64,000 bases of DNA from Panagrolaimus kolymaensis (GCA_028622995.1 JAJQJQ010000024.1:1-64000); one strand, 5' to 3'; counted from the stretch's first letter, positions 1 to 12,752 are shown. Translations and numbers: made by a program. Notes: generated by a model not told the origin, from the sequence alone.

Positions 1-1347
1 AAAAAAAATCTTTCAGAGATAAGAAACAAAAACGTTTTTTTAAGAGCTTTGCAGGAATTTATTTATATTGTTAACGATTTTGGGACATTAAAAAAGGGTG
101 CAAGTTTTTTTAGCCTTCAAAGTTTGTTTAAAAAAAATTTTTAAATTTATTGCTGTTCAAAAAAAAAACTGGGTGTAAAAACTTTTTTTAGATGACACAC
201 AAAAATGGGATATATTGATTTTGAAGAAGTATTTTTTCTTTTCTTTCTTCATTTTTTTCAAAAATACTAGTTTCTTCTTTTAAAGGCACTTGTTTTTTTG
301 TTTTGTTTAAACGTCATAATGAGTCTTTTTGGCTAGCTTCAGTGGGTTGGAATTAATCTTCTCCAAAAAAATTTCAAACAAAATATAGATATTTGAATTT
401 TAAGTGAAACTAAACGAAGGTTTTTTTAAAGGCGAACCAAATGAGTAGTTTTTTTTCTTAGTGGTTTTTCTTCTTCTTCGTTTTCATTTCATTTTTGTTA
501 ACTTTTGACATTTTAAGAAAAAAAAGCAAATATGTGTGCCATCTTTAACGTCTAACTGCCTCCTCACATGATGCTATTCACCTGGTTGCTAGAGTTTTGC
601 TTTTTTTGTGGCATGAATTAAAGCATTTCTATTTTCTTTTTCAAGCATAACCCCAAACTAGCGTTGTCGTCCGTCTGGCAACAGTCCGTGAGCCACTTTA
701 ACAAGGTTTTTTTCTATCTCTCTCACCTGAAAGCTTTAATGGAAGAGGAGGTTGTTGCGGATGGATGATGGTCTTCGATTCTTTTGTTATTATTATGAAA
801 TTCATTTTTTCTCATTTCACGCAGCGCAGGTGTTTAATAACAAATTTTCCTTATTATTATTTTCTTATTTGTTTGTTAAAAATCTAAATCCTGGCCATTT
901 TCTATTTGCCCAAAAACAGGAACCGTTTTTTTAAATTATTGTATTTCGTTTCATCTGCCTTGAATTCATTTAGCTAGCTTTAAACATTATTCCCCCCCCC
1001 CTAGAATAAAAAAAAGTGATTGTTTATTTCGCGCTTTTTTCGGGAAAAAAAAAGAAAATAGGAAGGGAATGGAAAAGGATTAAGATTTAGCAAAAAAAAG
1101 CGGAACACTTTCTTTGAAGCAAGCAGAAAAAGCAACAGCAAGAAACTGTCAATTTCTCGATTGATTATGATCTTAGATTCTTTCTTTCTTTTTTCTTTCT
1201 GCGCGCAAAAAAAAGAAGGATTAATTCATTCGTGTATAAACGTTCGTTTTTCGCTCATTTAAATAATTTTTATTTATTTCTTCAAATAGTTTTTTAATAA
1301 TTGATTTTGAATTTTTATTAGGCGTAAAGTAAAGTAAAAAAGTAAAT
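1..1347. other. Non-coding, homopolymer-rich left edge
   Basis: Runs of T and A with a somewhat more mixed stretch around 540-760; I see no exon, RNA gene or repeat that I can support. If the myosin tail gene to the right has upstream motor exons, this would be intron, but nothing here reads as a myosin head. Confidence 0.5.
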
Positions 1348-3809
1348 ATGGATATTGAACTTGAAACTGATATTGGTTTCGATTTGGATGATGGATTTTG
1401 TTCCACCACAAGTTCCGGCGTAGTACAAACACCTAAAGCAGGGGATTTTTATCAATTAACTTTTCCATTAGATGATGATGAAGATTATCTTGATGATGGA
1501 ATTCAAGATGTAAATATCATTTTTTAGAACATAGTAGTCCAAACTTTCTTTTCCATAAAATTCCTGATTAAACTATTTTTAATTAATATAACTTTATTTA
1601 AATTTCTTTTATTTTAGATTCATAATGATGGCAATTATGAAACATCATCCACAAATAATTCAATGATTCAAGCCAAAGTTCTTTGCGATAATATGGTACG
1701 AATTTTTTGTCCTTCTTTTTCCTTTGCTTCTTCTTCTCCCACTCTCAATTTTCCTCCATCAAATATTTTTACGCGTATATGTAAAACAATTAAAGAACAA
1801 ACAGCTCGATTTTTTGTTCCATGCTTTTATATTTTGTTTACCGTTTATGTGCTTCGTTTTAGTTGTGGAATGTCTCTAAAGATGGGCCACAATTTATACG
1901 TTTAAAATTATTAGAGCTATTAATACTCCTTTTTGCGTTTTACTTTTACATTCCTTAAATTTCCATTATTTTTTAAAGCTAGATTTTTATTACCTTTTAC
2001 AATATTATTTCCTAAAAAAAGCTTTCTTTAATTGCTTTGTTTTTGTTTGTGTGTTTTTTAAAGAGTAAATATAAGTTATAAAAGAATTTTATTTTTGGAT
2101 TTTGTTTCAGATTTTACAACAAAAATTAAATCGACAAAGTGAAGAATTATCTGATCTGAGAGCCCAACTTCGAGGATATTCAACTTCCTCTGAATCCACC
2201 ACATCCGATCAAAATCAAAATGGTGGTGATGGAGATTTTGTTCGATTACAACCTCTTTCATCCACAAACACGCATTCAGGATATTTGCATGTTTTTAATG
2301 TGCCAGAATTTTCAAGAGTTTTAATTTATGAACTTAAACCTCGAATTGCTAAACAATTAACCCCTGGACTTCCAGCATATTTACTTCTTGCTGGTTTTCG
2401 ATTTTATGATCGAGAAAAGGATGAAACAGCTATCACTGGTTTATTTGCTGCTGCCCAATCAGTTCTTAAAGAAATTGCAATGGTAGTTATTTTTAGTTCC
2501 GAAAAAAAGAAAGTGAAGTAATTTTTTTCAATTTTTAGAATTCAAATGACGCAGACATTCTTTGTCTTTGGCTTGTTAATTCTTGGAAATTATATAATTT
2601 GTTAAGACAATATAGCAGTGAAGAAAATGAGGTAAGAAATTTTCTAAGTACACAGTGACTTTTTTAAACGAAACTTTAACACTTTTATTTATCTTACCTT
2701 TTTCGTTTTTTAGGAATGGACAGCTCAAAACGATGAAAAACAAAATTCCCATCGAATTGCAAATTTCAATGTTGAACCACTTCGAAATCAACTTAAAATG
2801 AGAATAGAAGTATTTTATCAATCATTTATGAAAAAAACAGTGGAACCTTTATTATCCCCTAAAATTGTTCCGGGAATTTTACAACACGATTCAAGTCAAT
2901 TGTTAGCAGGAAGCAATGGTCCAAATCATACTGGTTTGACTCGACAACCATCCAAAGAAGTTGTACAAAGAGCTTTAGATGATTTAATTGCTTTAGTGAG
3001 TTTTAACTTTCAAATTCGAAAAAATAAGTGTAAATATGTGTTTTTTTAGTTGAATGTTGTTTATAATCGTTTGCAAGCATTTGGAGCAGATGACGTTCTT
3101 GTCCGACAAACTTTTTGGCAAATAACTAAATGGATTTGTTCACAAGCTTTAAATAATTTAATGTTTAGAAAAGATTTATGCAAATTTGAAAAAGCTATCC
3201 AAATCAAGTAAATTTTTTGGATTTAAAGTTTTTGAAAATTAGTTATTAATTTTTTAGGCATAATGTCTCTGAAATTCAAGGATGGTTATATCAAAAAGGT
3301 TTGGGTGAAACTCGAGCTGTTCTTGAGCCCCTCGTGCAAGCATGCCATTTACTTCAATCAAGAAAAGATGAAGGAAATTTGGATACACTTTGTGGGGAAA
3401 TGACTTCCGAATTAAATGCTAAACAGGTTGTATCCATCCTTCAACATTATACTCCATCCGATGGGTTTGAGGAAGATTCAATAGATATGGAATTTTTAAT
3501 TAAAGTTCAAACTCGTTTAACCACTAGAGCAGCTTTGAATGGAGATGAAAATACTGAAGACAGAGTAAGATTTTACATACTTTTTTAAGGCATTGTAAAT
3601 TTGAGATGTCAAAAGTTTATTAACGCTGAATGTTGCTGCCTTTGAATAATTTTAACGCCCATAATTTTTTTTTGTAGGAAAAACTCATCCTCCCTGGAAC
3701 ATTCCTTCAACCATTCAATATTGATCGATTTGTATATTCTGACTTCCATTTGGAAAAATTAACCCTTCCTCCATGTCTTCATTTAAATAATGTTGCAAGA
3801 TTTGCTTAG
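1348..3809 (+). CDS. Myosin V tail-like protein with DIL (dilute) domain, no motor
   Basis: Eight exons (1348-1509, 1618-1695, 2111-2482, 2539-2631, 2714-2995, 3050-3207, 3258-3564, 3678-3809) give 527 residues. The N-terminus is acidic; a short coiled coil starts near residue 81 (ILQQKLNRQSEELSDLRAQL). The remainder matches the class V myosin globular tail, with landmarks such as LCLWLVNSWKLYNLL, FWQITKWICSQALNNLMFRK, QACHLLQSRK and LDTLCGEMTSELNAKQVV. In full myosin V this domain binds cargo adaptors and Rab effectors while the head walks on actin. No motor, neck IQ motifs or long coiled coil is encoded here. The Met at 1348 has an in-frame TAA 18 nt upstream, so this exon cannot simply continue leftwards in frame. 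It may be a tail-only gene or an internal-promoter product of a hum-2-like myosin V gene. A polyadenylation signal AATAAA lies at 4134-4139. Confidence 0.85.
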
Positions 3810-4133
3810 ATATTTTTATTTTGTTTGTATCTTTTTTACGGCCGGTTTTTTGTTTTCGCTCGTTCTTTAAATTTTATAATTTATAAATTAATTTGGCATT
3901 CTTTCCAATTTTTTTCTCCCCATTTTTACAAGAATTTTTTGTTGTTGCTGTATCATTTAATTTAACGTGGTCTGATTTCCTTTTTGGTCGTTTTTAAACC
4001 TCTCAAATTCTTATTATTATTTTTTTGGTTTTCCATATTTGCAATCAATTTTTATAGTTAAAATATTGAAATACGTGTAAATATTTTAATGTTATTATTA
4101 CTTTTATTTTTATCTTTTTTTCTTTGAAATTCA

Positions 4134-4139
4134 AATAAA
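4134..4139 (+). terminator. Polyadenylation signal of the myosin tail gene
   Basis: AATAAA about 325 nt past the stop codon in a T-rich 3' region. Confidence 0.5.
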
Positions 4140-4181
4140 GCTTTATCTTTCCTAAAATCATTGTGTTATGGATTTAACTAA

Positions 4182-4310
4182 AAAATAAGTTATTTTAACG
4201 AAACTTCTTTTCCACAAGCAAAAACAAAAAATCCAAATAAAAAATATGTAAGTAAAGCAATATGGTAAAATTGAAGTTTGTTACTTTTTGTGGAATTCAT
4301 TAATTCTGGC
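4182..4310 (+). repeat. Dispersed repeat, copy 1
   Basis: About 130 bp, including TTCTTTTCCACAAGCAAAAA and AATTCATTAATTCTG, that reappears with scattered substitutions at 14967-15117. It encodes nothing obvious. Probably part of an old interspersed repeat family; the ends are not defined. Confidence 0.55.
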
Positions 4311-4589
4311 TTTTTTTTTATCTTTCAAGAGTTAAATAAAATGTTTCGATTAAACCTTTTATTGAAAGGTTTTTTTATTCATTTTTGTTTTGATATTTGT
4401 TTTATTTATTGAATGTGATATATCTTCATCAGAAATAATCCAGGAGAAAATCAAAGCAATTTTATTTAACAATGAATCAATTTTATCAGTAAACATAGTT
4501 CAATAACAAAATATGCGTCCAAGAATTTTCATAGATCTTTTCCATTTTTTTGTTGTTAATTTGTTATTTTCCCTTTAAAACTACAAGTT

Positions 4590-7002
4590 AAGTGAAGGCC
4601 CCACTATTTTTAGAAGAAAAAAATTGACTTATTTTTGTTGTTTAAAAATGTGTTACATCTTTGATGGATATTACAGCAGACGAATATGGTCAGATTTTTA
4701 TCATCCTAAAGCAAATATTTAATTAAAAACTAAATAGAAAATCCTTGTGTTCTGCGAATAAAAAAAATTGAAGTCAAAAAAATTAGCATAAAATTTTTTT
4801 ATAATATTAAAAATTTAACAGTTTCTTAGTCGATCGCATTATAATTATTTTCAAACATTGAAACAACGCTTGAATAATGCTGAGTTTTTTCACGTTTTTC
4901 TTATCAACGCAAAATGTAAGTTTAATTTTTATTATAAAAATGATATGTTAACTTATCATTTTACTTAAATAAATTTATTTAAAATGCTATATTTTGTTGC
5001 TATAAAAGCAAATATTCTTTTAATTACATATAAAACCATTTTTAGAGCCAAAATAGTGTTAATGGAAGTGAAAAAAGTGATGGAGAAATTGATCCATTAA
5101 AATTGGTAAGTCATTGGTTGGGATCATTATTTAGTAAGCGCGAAAAATGTTAGTAAGAATGGTCAAAAGTATGAATTGTAGTTAGGCAATTTTCTTTAAA
5201 AGGAATCTAAATCCTGAAATCACAAGTTTTATAGTAAAGAAATACGTTCATATATTCCCCAATTTCGATATACATAAATAAAACCAATTATTTTTCAGTA
5301 TCCAGCTCCTCGTCCTGATGTCGTCGATCCATTTAAACAACTTGCACTCAAACTTGTATGTTTTTTTTATCTGAAAAATGTTTAACTAATTTTATAATCA
5401 CTGAAATTTTAGGAAGATGATGAACAAAGTGAATTGAGCGTTTTTTCCGGAGAAGATGATGTTGGCTCGATTTATGCTATATCTGAATGTGATGATGATG
5501 ATTATATTACTGTAAGCCATTTTAACTATGTTGTTAAACTCATTTATATTTTTTTAGGCTACCAAATATGTTTATACCGATCCTACAACACCAGCTTTCA
5601 AAGCTTACGAACTGAAAGTAATAAGAACATTCAAATATTTAAGAACATTTTGGTAAGTGTTTAATAATTAATAGTTAAAAAATAAGGTTACGATAAGAGA
5701 GTGATTCATTTATTTAGTTAGTGTAAATAATGGTTTGCGGGAAATGTTATTCCGAGTGTCACTATGAGGTTAATGGATTTTAATTTAATCCTTTTATCAA
5801 CCAATGCCAACAAAATTTTAATCACAACATAACTTTTTTGATTGTAAAAAACGTATATATTACTAATTTTTCAGGGAATATGTTACGGATTTGAATGAAA
5901 CCCGAAAGAAAATCATCAAAGATATCAATCAACAAACAAGCAAGCCTCGATCATTCTCAATTTATGATGTTAATCGTCTTAATGTATTGCTTACTTTAAT
6001 TGAAACTGATATTAATTTATTGGCTCCAGCTATTACGAAATTGAAAGCTGCTTTTATTCGAAATTCAAGTAAAACCGTGGTTTTGTTTCAAGGTTATAAA
6101 TATGCTAAATTTCGCTGGGATCCTTCGTTATTCAGCTGTACGTATGACGTTGATTATAAGAATGACATTGCATTTGGACTTGATTATTGTGGTGGACATA
6201 TTTATCTGGATGAAAAAGGATTTCTTCAACCTGGAAGCTTTACAAAGCATTGCCATGGTCCTATTGAAGGAGTAAGTTTAACAAAAACAAAGGTTTTCGG
6301 CAATTATATTACTATTGATAATAATTTTTGAGTTTCACTGTCATTATTAAAATCATGTTTTAGGAAGTCAATGCTCCAACATTTGATTTACCAACGCCTT
6401 CTCGAGCAACACTTCATCGAATAGCATCAAATGGCAATGTACAAGGAAAAGACATCAAACTGTATCAATTTATGATTGCAAAGTTACATGAAGCTTCGGA
6501 ATATCGGTAAGAATCATTGTAATTAAACTTTTAAATCAAGAAAATAAAGGTCTAAATTTTGTTTTGATAGTAAAAAAATCCTTTTCAAACATATTTCTTT
6601 TTTTAATATTTATTTTCAGACGTCGAGCTCATATGGTTAAAGAAAGCACCCAAATTGTGGTCGATGAATTAGAAATGTTAAGAACAATTGTTCCTACTGA
6701 ATTAGAAGATTGTAAGTTTTTGCCAAATCTCTTCTTATTAATCATTTCATTTTTTTAGCTGATCAAAAGTATTTAACATCATCTATCAAATGGGTTGAAT
6801 TCATCCTGCTTCACATCAAAGTTGATAACGTTCAGTGAAATGGGTTCTCATCGCTAAAATTGGAAATTCTTTCATCGTTGATTATGCCTTCATCAAAAAT
6901 TCTCTCATTTTCATCTAAAACTTTTTTATAAATATGTATGTATGTGTTTCTTCTATGTTTATCTGTGTATTTAGAACTATATAAATTATTCATTTGTAAT
7001 GT
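4590..7002 (+). repeat. Segmental duplication unit A
   Basis: Homologous to 9441-12113. Similarity is weak in the upstream part (AGTGAAGGCC against AGTAAAGGCC), strong through the gene from its second exon, and strong in about 165 bp of 3' flank ending at TTTGTAATGTGTT. The unit is therefore a DNA-level duplication, not a retrocopy. Confidence 0.8.
4877..6838 (+). CDS. Unrecognised protein, paralogue A of a tandem pair
   Basis: Nine exons (4877-4915, 5046-5105, 5299-5355, 5413-5511, 5558-5652, 5875-6271, 6364-6506, 6620-6711, 6759-6838), 353 residues. I do not recognise the family. The protein opens with a short hydrophobic stretch (MLSFFTFFLS), then an acidic Ser/Asp region, a Pro-rich YPAPRPDVVDPFKQLA block, and a long well-conserved region with FRWDPSLFSCTYDV, HIYLDEKGFLQPGSF and KHCHGP. 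The clustered Cys and His could bind metal, but that is inference. It is close to paralogue B (9715-11946) from the second exon onward; B instead starts with three exons encoding a basic, charged N-terminus. The start chosen here is the only in-frame ATG upstream of the first shared splice donor, and the first 13 codons have no counterpart in B. Confidence 0.75.
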
Positions 7003-7425
7003 GTTGTTGGATTATTTTATGTACGACATTAGAAACTATATTTTTATTATCCGATGATGTTTCTGTCACAAACAAGTTTTATACAAAATGCCCAAACAAA
7101 AATCGAAATAGGGTTTTAAAATTTATGCAACAACAAAAAGCAACAAAAAAAGCAACAATGAATCAAAATGATAATAGTTCACTTTTATTTTTTAAACTTT
7201 CATTAATGACGCGTGATACACAGTTTTGTTACATAAAATTTATTGGTGATTACATGAATACAATACAAATACAATACAAAAAATAGAGAGAAGCAATGAC
7301 AGTGGATCAATAATTAAGTTTCATAGCATATAAGTATCCAGGAGATCATTTCATTCATTTTGAATCATTGATGAACGACGACAACTTAGCACAACATAGC
7401 ACGAGTGAAGAGGAATGAGTTTATT
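6839..7425. other. Convergent 3' intergenic region
   Basis: Holds the duplicated 3' flank of paralogue A up to about 7002, then A/T-rich sequence down to the stop of the antisense kinase gene. Nothing else seen. Confidence 0.5.
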
Positions 7426-8694
7426 TTAGTTGAAAGATAAATAGTACTTCATATTTGGAATTCTTGTTGCAAATTGTGCAAGTTTGTTTGATACAATTAG
7501 AGACATAGGATCATCTTTGCATTCATATTCATCAGGAGTAGGTTCAACTTGAAGAGGTTTAAATAATGGATAAGATGGAACTTTATCGAAATATTTATGA
7601 CCCATAACATTTTTGAGACGTTTATTAGGATCAACTTGTAAAAGACCAAGAACAAACTTTTTGGCAACTGGATCGGTGATTGCTTCAAGATTTGGTGGAT
7701 TATTTGAAGCAGCATATTGAATTTTTTCATCTGTTTCACCAATAAAAGGTTCTTCTCGTTGAAGTAAACATGCAATCACGACTCCATATGACCATAAATC
7801 AGAAGCAAGCCCTGCTTTTTTTCTTTGATAAACTTCAGGAGCACAAAATGTAGCATTTGGAAGTGGAAGATCAGTATTACCATTTTCGATATTTCGAGAG
7901 AAGCCAAAATCTATGAGTCGAATGTAGCCAGTAAGAGTAAAGACGATATTGTCACACTTCAGATCACTAAAAATTATTTAATAACTATGAGAGTTGGCAA
8001 AATTAAAAGGCGAAATTATGACGTAGGAAAGCAAAGAAAGCAACAAAAAATCATAATTTTAACCCATTTAGGTTGCAAAATTTTAATTTGAAAACGAAAC
8101 TTACCCATGCGTTAATTGTCTATCATGTAAAAATTTCAAAGCATCGGCTATTTGATATGCAATCACTTGTTTGGCTCTAGCAGAAATATTCGATATATAA
8201 ATTCCCATTCTACGACCATAGATATGATAATTTAATGTTCCACCTTTGAAATATTCCATTATTAGACACCATGAAAATCCAAGGTTAAAACCACTATAAA
8301 GAAGCTTTGGAAAATATTTACAGCCCAAAGATAAAACATCGACTTCTGCTTGAACCGTTTCTGCTGACGAGAGATTTGTATAAATTTTTTCCACAAGATC
8401 ACGTTCTTTAGCATTAATTGTGACAGTCCAAACTTCACCATAATCACCTTCACCAACTCGAGCAATTTGCTTTACGTTCAACATAAATTTTAGGCATGTT
8501 CTTTGGATATCGTTCCTGAAACGTTACAATAAAAAAAGGTAATTTGAAAGACAAAAAATATTTATTCTAAAGATAAACATGAGTTAAAAAAGAATTACAT
8601 ACTGATATTGTATATTCCATTCTTTGTTGCATATCCACCATTTGTTTTGATGAAGTCCAAAAATATTTGGAGGAAGAAGATGCTTTTTAAACAT
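7426..8694 (-). CDS. Protein kinase (Ser/Thr-type), non-RD
   Basis: Three exons (8694-8603, 8515-8105, 7966-7426), 347 residues. A complete kinase core is visible: glycine loop GEGDYG at 52-57, likely ATP-binding Lys74 (LVEKIY), catalytic loop HGDLKCDN at 167-174, DFG at 187-189 and APE at 210-212, followed by a C-lobe with DLWSYGVVIACL. The Arg of the usual HRD is Gly, so it is a non-RD kinase whose activation would not follow the standard phospho-activation-loop route. The N-terminal 42 residues are rich in Trp, Asn and Lys with no known motif. It looks like one of the divergent nematode kinases; I cannot name an orthologue. It lies antisense between the two copies of a duplicated gene. Met42 is an alternative start, but the upstream exon joins in phase through a GTATGT donor and preserves an open frame. 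Confidence 0.82.
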
Positions 8695-9714
8695 TTTTTG
8701 ACAAACATAAACGACGAAACTAAAACTACAAAATGTGGGAATCTGACAAACACAATTTTTTCAATATGCAAATTTTGAAGTAAATTTTTAATAACGGAGG
8801 AATGACAATTAAAACAAAAAATAATTTTATGATTATGGCAATAGTTTTAAACGACTTTTTTGGTATTCTTTAAATCATCGATTCAATAATGGTTATTTCA
8901 TCATTGTTGGTTGAATCCGATGTAACATATGCAGGTCCAAATAACACCAAAATTTACAGGTTTAAAATTTTTTGCTTTAAAATAAATAAAAAAAATTATT
9001 TGAGTTATCTGCTTTGACACTTTGAATTTTTGGAATATGGTGTCACTAATTGTGATGCTCGAATAAAAAATATTAATTACCTTTCTTCGAAGAAAATGGT
9101 TTGAACACCAAAATCAACAGGTTTAAAATTTTTTGCTTTAAAATAAATAAAAAAAATTATTTGAGTTGTCTGCTTTGAGACATTGAATTTTTGGAATATG
9201 GTGTCACTAATTATGATGCTTTTATAAAAAATATAAATAACCTTTCTTCGTAGAAAATGGTTTGAACACCAAAAGTGTTATTTTTATATCTCCAAAAAAT
9301 TACTTAAAAAATGTTGCCAATCAAACGGATTTGAACCAGCGAACAAAAACGGCTTTGTTACAAAAAGTTTTCACTAAATCTTAATTTTATCATTTTCATT
9401 TCACTTGTGACTGCTATGACATAATAAACAATTTTAGTAAAGGCCACCCCGATTTTCAGAAAAATTAAAAATGTCTTATTTTTATTTTCTAAAAATATGC
9501 GTTACATCTTTCTCCCAATTTCCCACAAACGAAAATGAGTATATTTGTTTTAAAACGAATATTTCATTAAAACGTTAATCAGAAAACCTTGTTTTTTCCC
9601 AATACCAAAAACACAATTTTATAAAATTTGCATAAGAATTTTTCGACATGTAAAAAAATATTATATTTATCAATTTCATCTTAGTATTCTAGATTGAAGT
9701 CAAACTTGTGAATT
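8695..9714. other. Intergenic region between kinase and paralogue B
   Basis: Contains the 161-bp tandem repeat (8943-9275) and, from about 9441, the diverged upstream part of duplication unit B. No gene seen. Confidence 0.5.
8943..9275 (+). repeat. Two-copy 161-bp tandem repeat
   Basis: Direct repeats at 8943-9103 and 9104-9264, both opening with AACACCAAAAT and carrying GGAATATGGTGTCACTAATT, followed by the first ~11 bases of a third copy at 9265. The copies differ at scattered bases. No coding potential. Confidence 0.85.
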
Positions 9715-12113
9715 ATGCCACCGCTGCTTTTAGGTCGACAAATACGTGAGAAAAATAAAAAAAAGCGTAAATTTTTTTATATTTAAAAACCATTTTTATT
9801 ATTTTTTTAGTTCGTAAAAGATATGCCGCTGAAAATGAGCTAAATGTAAGCTCTATTTATAAACAAAAAAATATAAAGCAACTTTATTAAATTTAAAATG
9901 AAACTTTTTCACATTCCGACCGTTTATTTAATATGTTTGTTTTTAGAAAGCTTTAATCGAAGCTCGTGGTTGTGATAATGATACAGAAATCAATCAAGAT
10001 CAATCACCGCAAAATGTAAGTTTAATTCTTTTTTTTTTATATAAAAATGATATATTCATTTATTATTTTACTTAAATAAAATTGGTTTATAATGCTTAAT
10101 TGTGTTGCTATAAAAGCAAATATTCTTTTAATTACATATAAAAATATTTTTAGGACCAAAATAGTGATAATGGAAGTGAAAAAAGTGATGCATCATCTGA
10201 AATTGATCCATTAAAATTGGTAAGTCATTGGGATCATTATTTAGTAAGCGCGAAAAATGTTAGTAAGAATGGTCAAAAGTATGAATTGTAGTTAGGCATT
10301 TTTCTTTAAAAGGAATCTAAATCCTGAAATCACAAGTTTTATAGTAAAAAAATACGTTCCTTTATTCCCCAATTTCGATATACATAAATAAAACCAATTA
10401 TTTTTCAGTATCCAGCTCCTCGTCCTGATGTCTTCGATCCATTTAAACAACTTGCAATCAAACTTGTAAGTTTTTTTATCTGAAAAAATGTGTAACTAAT
10501 TCAATAATCACTGAAATTTTAGGAAGATGATGAACAAAGTGAATTGAGTGCTTATACGGACGAAGATGATGTTAGCTCGATTTATGCTTCATCGGTTTGC
10601 AATGATGATAATGATTATATTGTTGTAAGTCATTTTAAAACAATGTTGTTAAACTCATTTTTATTTTTTGTTTTAGGCTACCAAATTTTTTGATACCGAT
10701 CCTACAACACCGACTTTCAAAGCTTACGAACTGAAAGTATTTGGAATGTTCAAATATTTAAGAACATTTTGGTAAGTGTTTAATAATTAATAGTTAAAAA
10801 ATAAGGTTACGATAAGAGAGTGATTTATTTATTTATTTAGTTAATGTAAATAATGGTTTGCGGAAAATGTTATTCCGTGTGTCACTATGAAGTTAATGGA
10901 TTTTGATTTAATTCTTTTATCAACCAATGCCAACAAAATTTTAATCACAACATAACTTTTTTGAATGTATGAAAATATTAATACACATTTTCCAGGGAAT
11001 ATGTTACGGATTTAAATCCAAAACGAAAGAAAATCATCAAAGATATCAATCAACAAACAAGCAAGCCTCGATCATTCTCAAATTATGATGTTGACAGTTT
11101 TAATCATATAATCTCTTCAATTGAATCAAAACTTAATGTATTTGCTCCATCTATGACAAAATTGAAAGCTACTTTTATTAAAGATTCAAGTAAAACCGTT
11201 GTTTTGTTTCAAGGTTATAAATATGCTAAATTTCGCTGGGATCCTTCGTTATTCAGCTGTACTTATGATGTTGATTTTAAGAATGATCCTGCCTTTGGAA
11301 CTGATTATAAATGTAATGGACATATCTATCTGGATGAAAAAGGATTTCTTCAACCTGGAAGCTTTGCAAAGCATTGTCATGGTCCAATTGAAGGAGTAAG
11401 TTTAACAAATACAAAGGTTTATGGTTACTTTTATTATTAGTGATTGAGTTCGATTTTATTTATTAAAACCATGTTTTAGGTAATCAATGCTCCATCTTTT
11501 GATTTACCAACACCTTCTCGAGCAACACTTCATCGAATAGCATCAAATGGCAATGTATCCGGAAAAGACATCAAACTGAATCAATTTTTGATTGCAAAGT
11601 TACAGGAAGCTTCACAATATAGGTAAGAACCATTCTAATTAAACTTTTAAAGCAAGAAGAATGATCTAAATTTATTCTTGATAATATAACACTCCTTTAT
11701 TTTATCTCTTTTTCTATTTTTTTTTCAGGCGTCATGCTCAAAGAGTTAAAGAGAGCACCCAAATTGTGGTTGATCAATTGGAAAAGTTAAGAACATTTGT
11801 TCCTACAGAATTAGAAGAACGTACGTTTTTGCAGAATCTCTTATCATTAATAATTTCATTTTTTAGTTGATCAAAAGTATTTAACATCATCTATCAAATG
11901 GGTTGAATTCATCCTGCATCACATCAAAGTTGATAATGTTCAGTGAAATGGATTCTCTTCGCTAAAATTGGAAGTTCTTTCATCGTTGATTATGCCTTCA
12001 TCACAGATTCTCTGATTTTCATCTAAAATTTTTTTATAAATATGTATGTATGTGTTTCTTCTATGTTTATCTGTGTATTTAAAACTATATAAATTATTCA
12101 TTTGTAATGTGTT
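9441..12113 (+). repeat. Segmental duplication unit B
   Basis: Partner of 4590-7002; see that entry. Homology stops at TTTGTAATGTGTT near 12113. Confidence 0.8.
9715..11946 (+). CDS. Unrecognised protein, paralogue B of a tandem pair
   Basis: Eleven exons (9715-9766, 9811-9845, 9947-10015, 10154-10219, 10409-10465, 10523-10624, 10677-10771, 10996-11395, 11480-11622, 11729-11820, 11867-11946), 396 residues. Same unknown family as paralogue A: acidic Ser/Asp region, YPAPRPDVFDPFKQLA, FRWDPSLFSCTYDV, HIYLDEKGFLQPGSF, KHCHGP and a C-terminal helical region ending KVDNVQ. The first three exons encode about 48 residues rich in Lys, Arg and Glu (for example REKNKKKLRKRYAAENELN), absent from A, which suggests a different location or partner. 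Splice sites in the shared exons sit at the same places as in A, so the intron pattern predates the duplication. Confidence 0.78.
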
Positions 12114-12752
12114 CGATTCTGACTATACATAACACTTTATAAAGCCTTATTGTTTTCACTTTAAAAGAACATGGCTATTTGCTGCATTTTTTGAAAATGA
12201 AGGTTGTGGTGCTTTGAGATGAAAAAATAGGGTCTGTGCAAAGGCGCAAAATTAGAGAACGTTTTTTAGTTTTGAAAACAGCGTTGCTTGGTTTTTTCAT
12301 TTCCAAATTTTTTTGTTGATGTTTGATGTAAATGTTGGTGGTTTTCCTCAATTTTGATGGCTGATTTGATGATATCTATTAAAATGGTTGCTGCTGCTTC
12401 ATCATCTTTAAGTTACAGGGGAGTTATCTTTAATATTTTGGTTGTTTCTTTAGTTCAATTTTTAGGTAATTATGATGATATATGTGGGCTTTGGGTAGTG
12501 ATTGAATGAAAGATGATTGTTATATGAGGTGAATTTGCCTTCTTTTATAAAATCCAAGCATCTCAATCATTTTGTCCTAGCAAGCTATTCATAATCCTCT
12601 GACAGAGCTTCTTCGATGCTTTTTAGTAACATCATCCACCAAACCAAATATTTGCCAAGAATTGGAATACTTCCACTACCACAACTTTGTAAGCTTATGA
12701 TTTGTTTCTTGTACCTTCGGTTGAACCAAAGACCACCACAGATTTTTTCTGT
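11947..12752. other. Intergenic region
   Basis: Duplicated 3' flank to about 12113, then A/T-rich DNA. On the minus strand about 48 codons past the GalNAc-transferase remnant's TAA stay in frame and look like its decayed continuation (12604-12752). Confidence 0.45.

Noticed and set aside
9318..9348. T-arm-like GCTGGTTCAAATCCG on the minus strand
   Set aside because: No matching acceptor strand or D arm upstream; at best a tRNA fragment.
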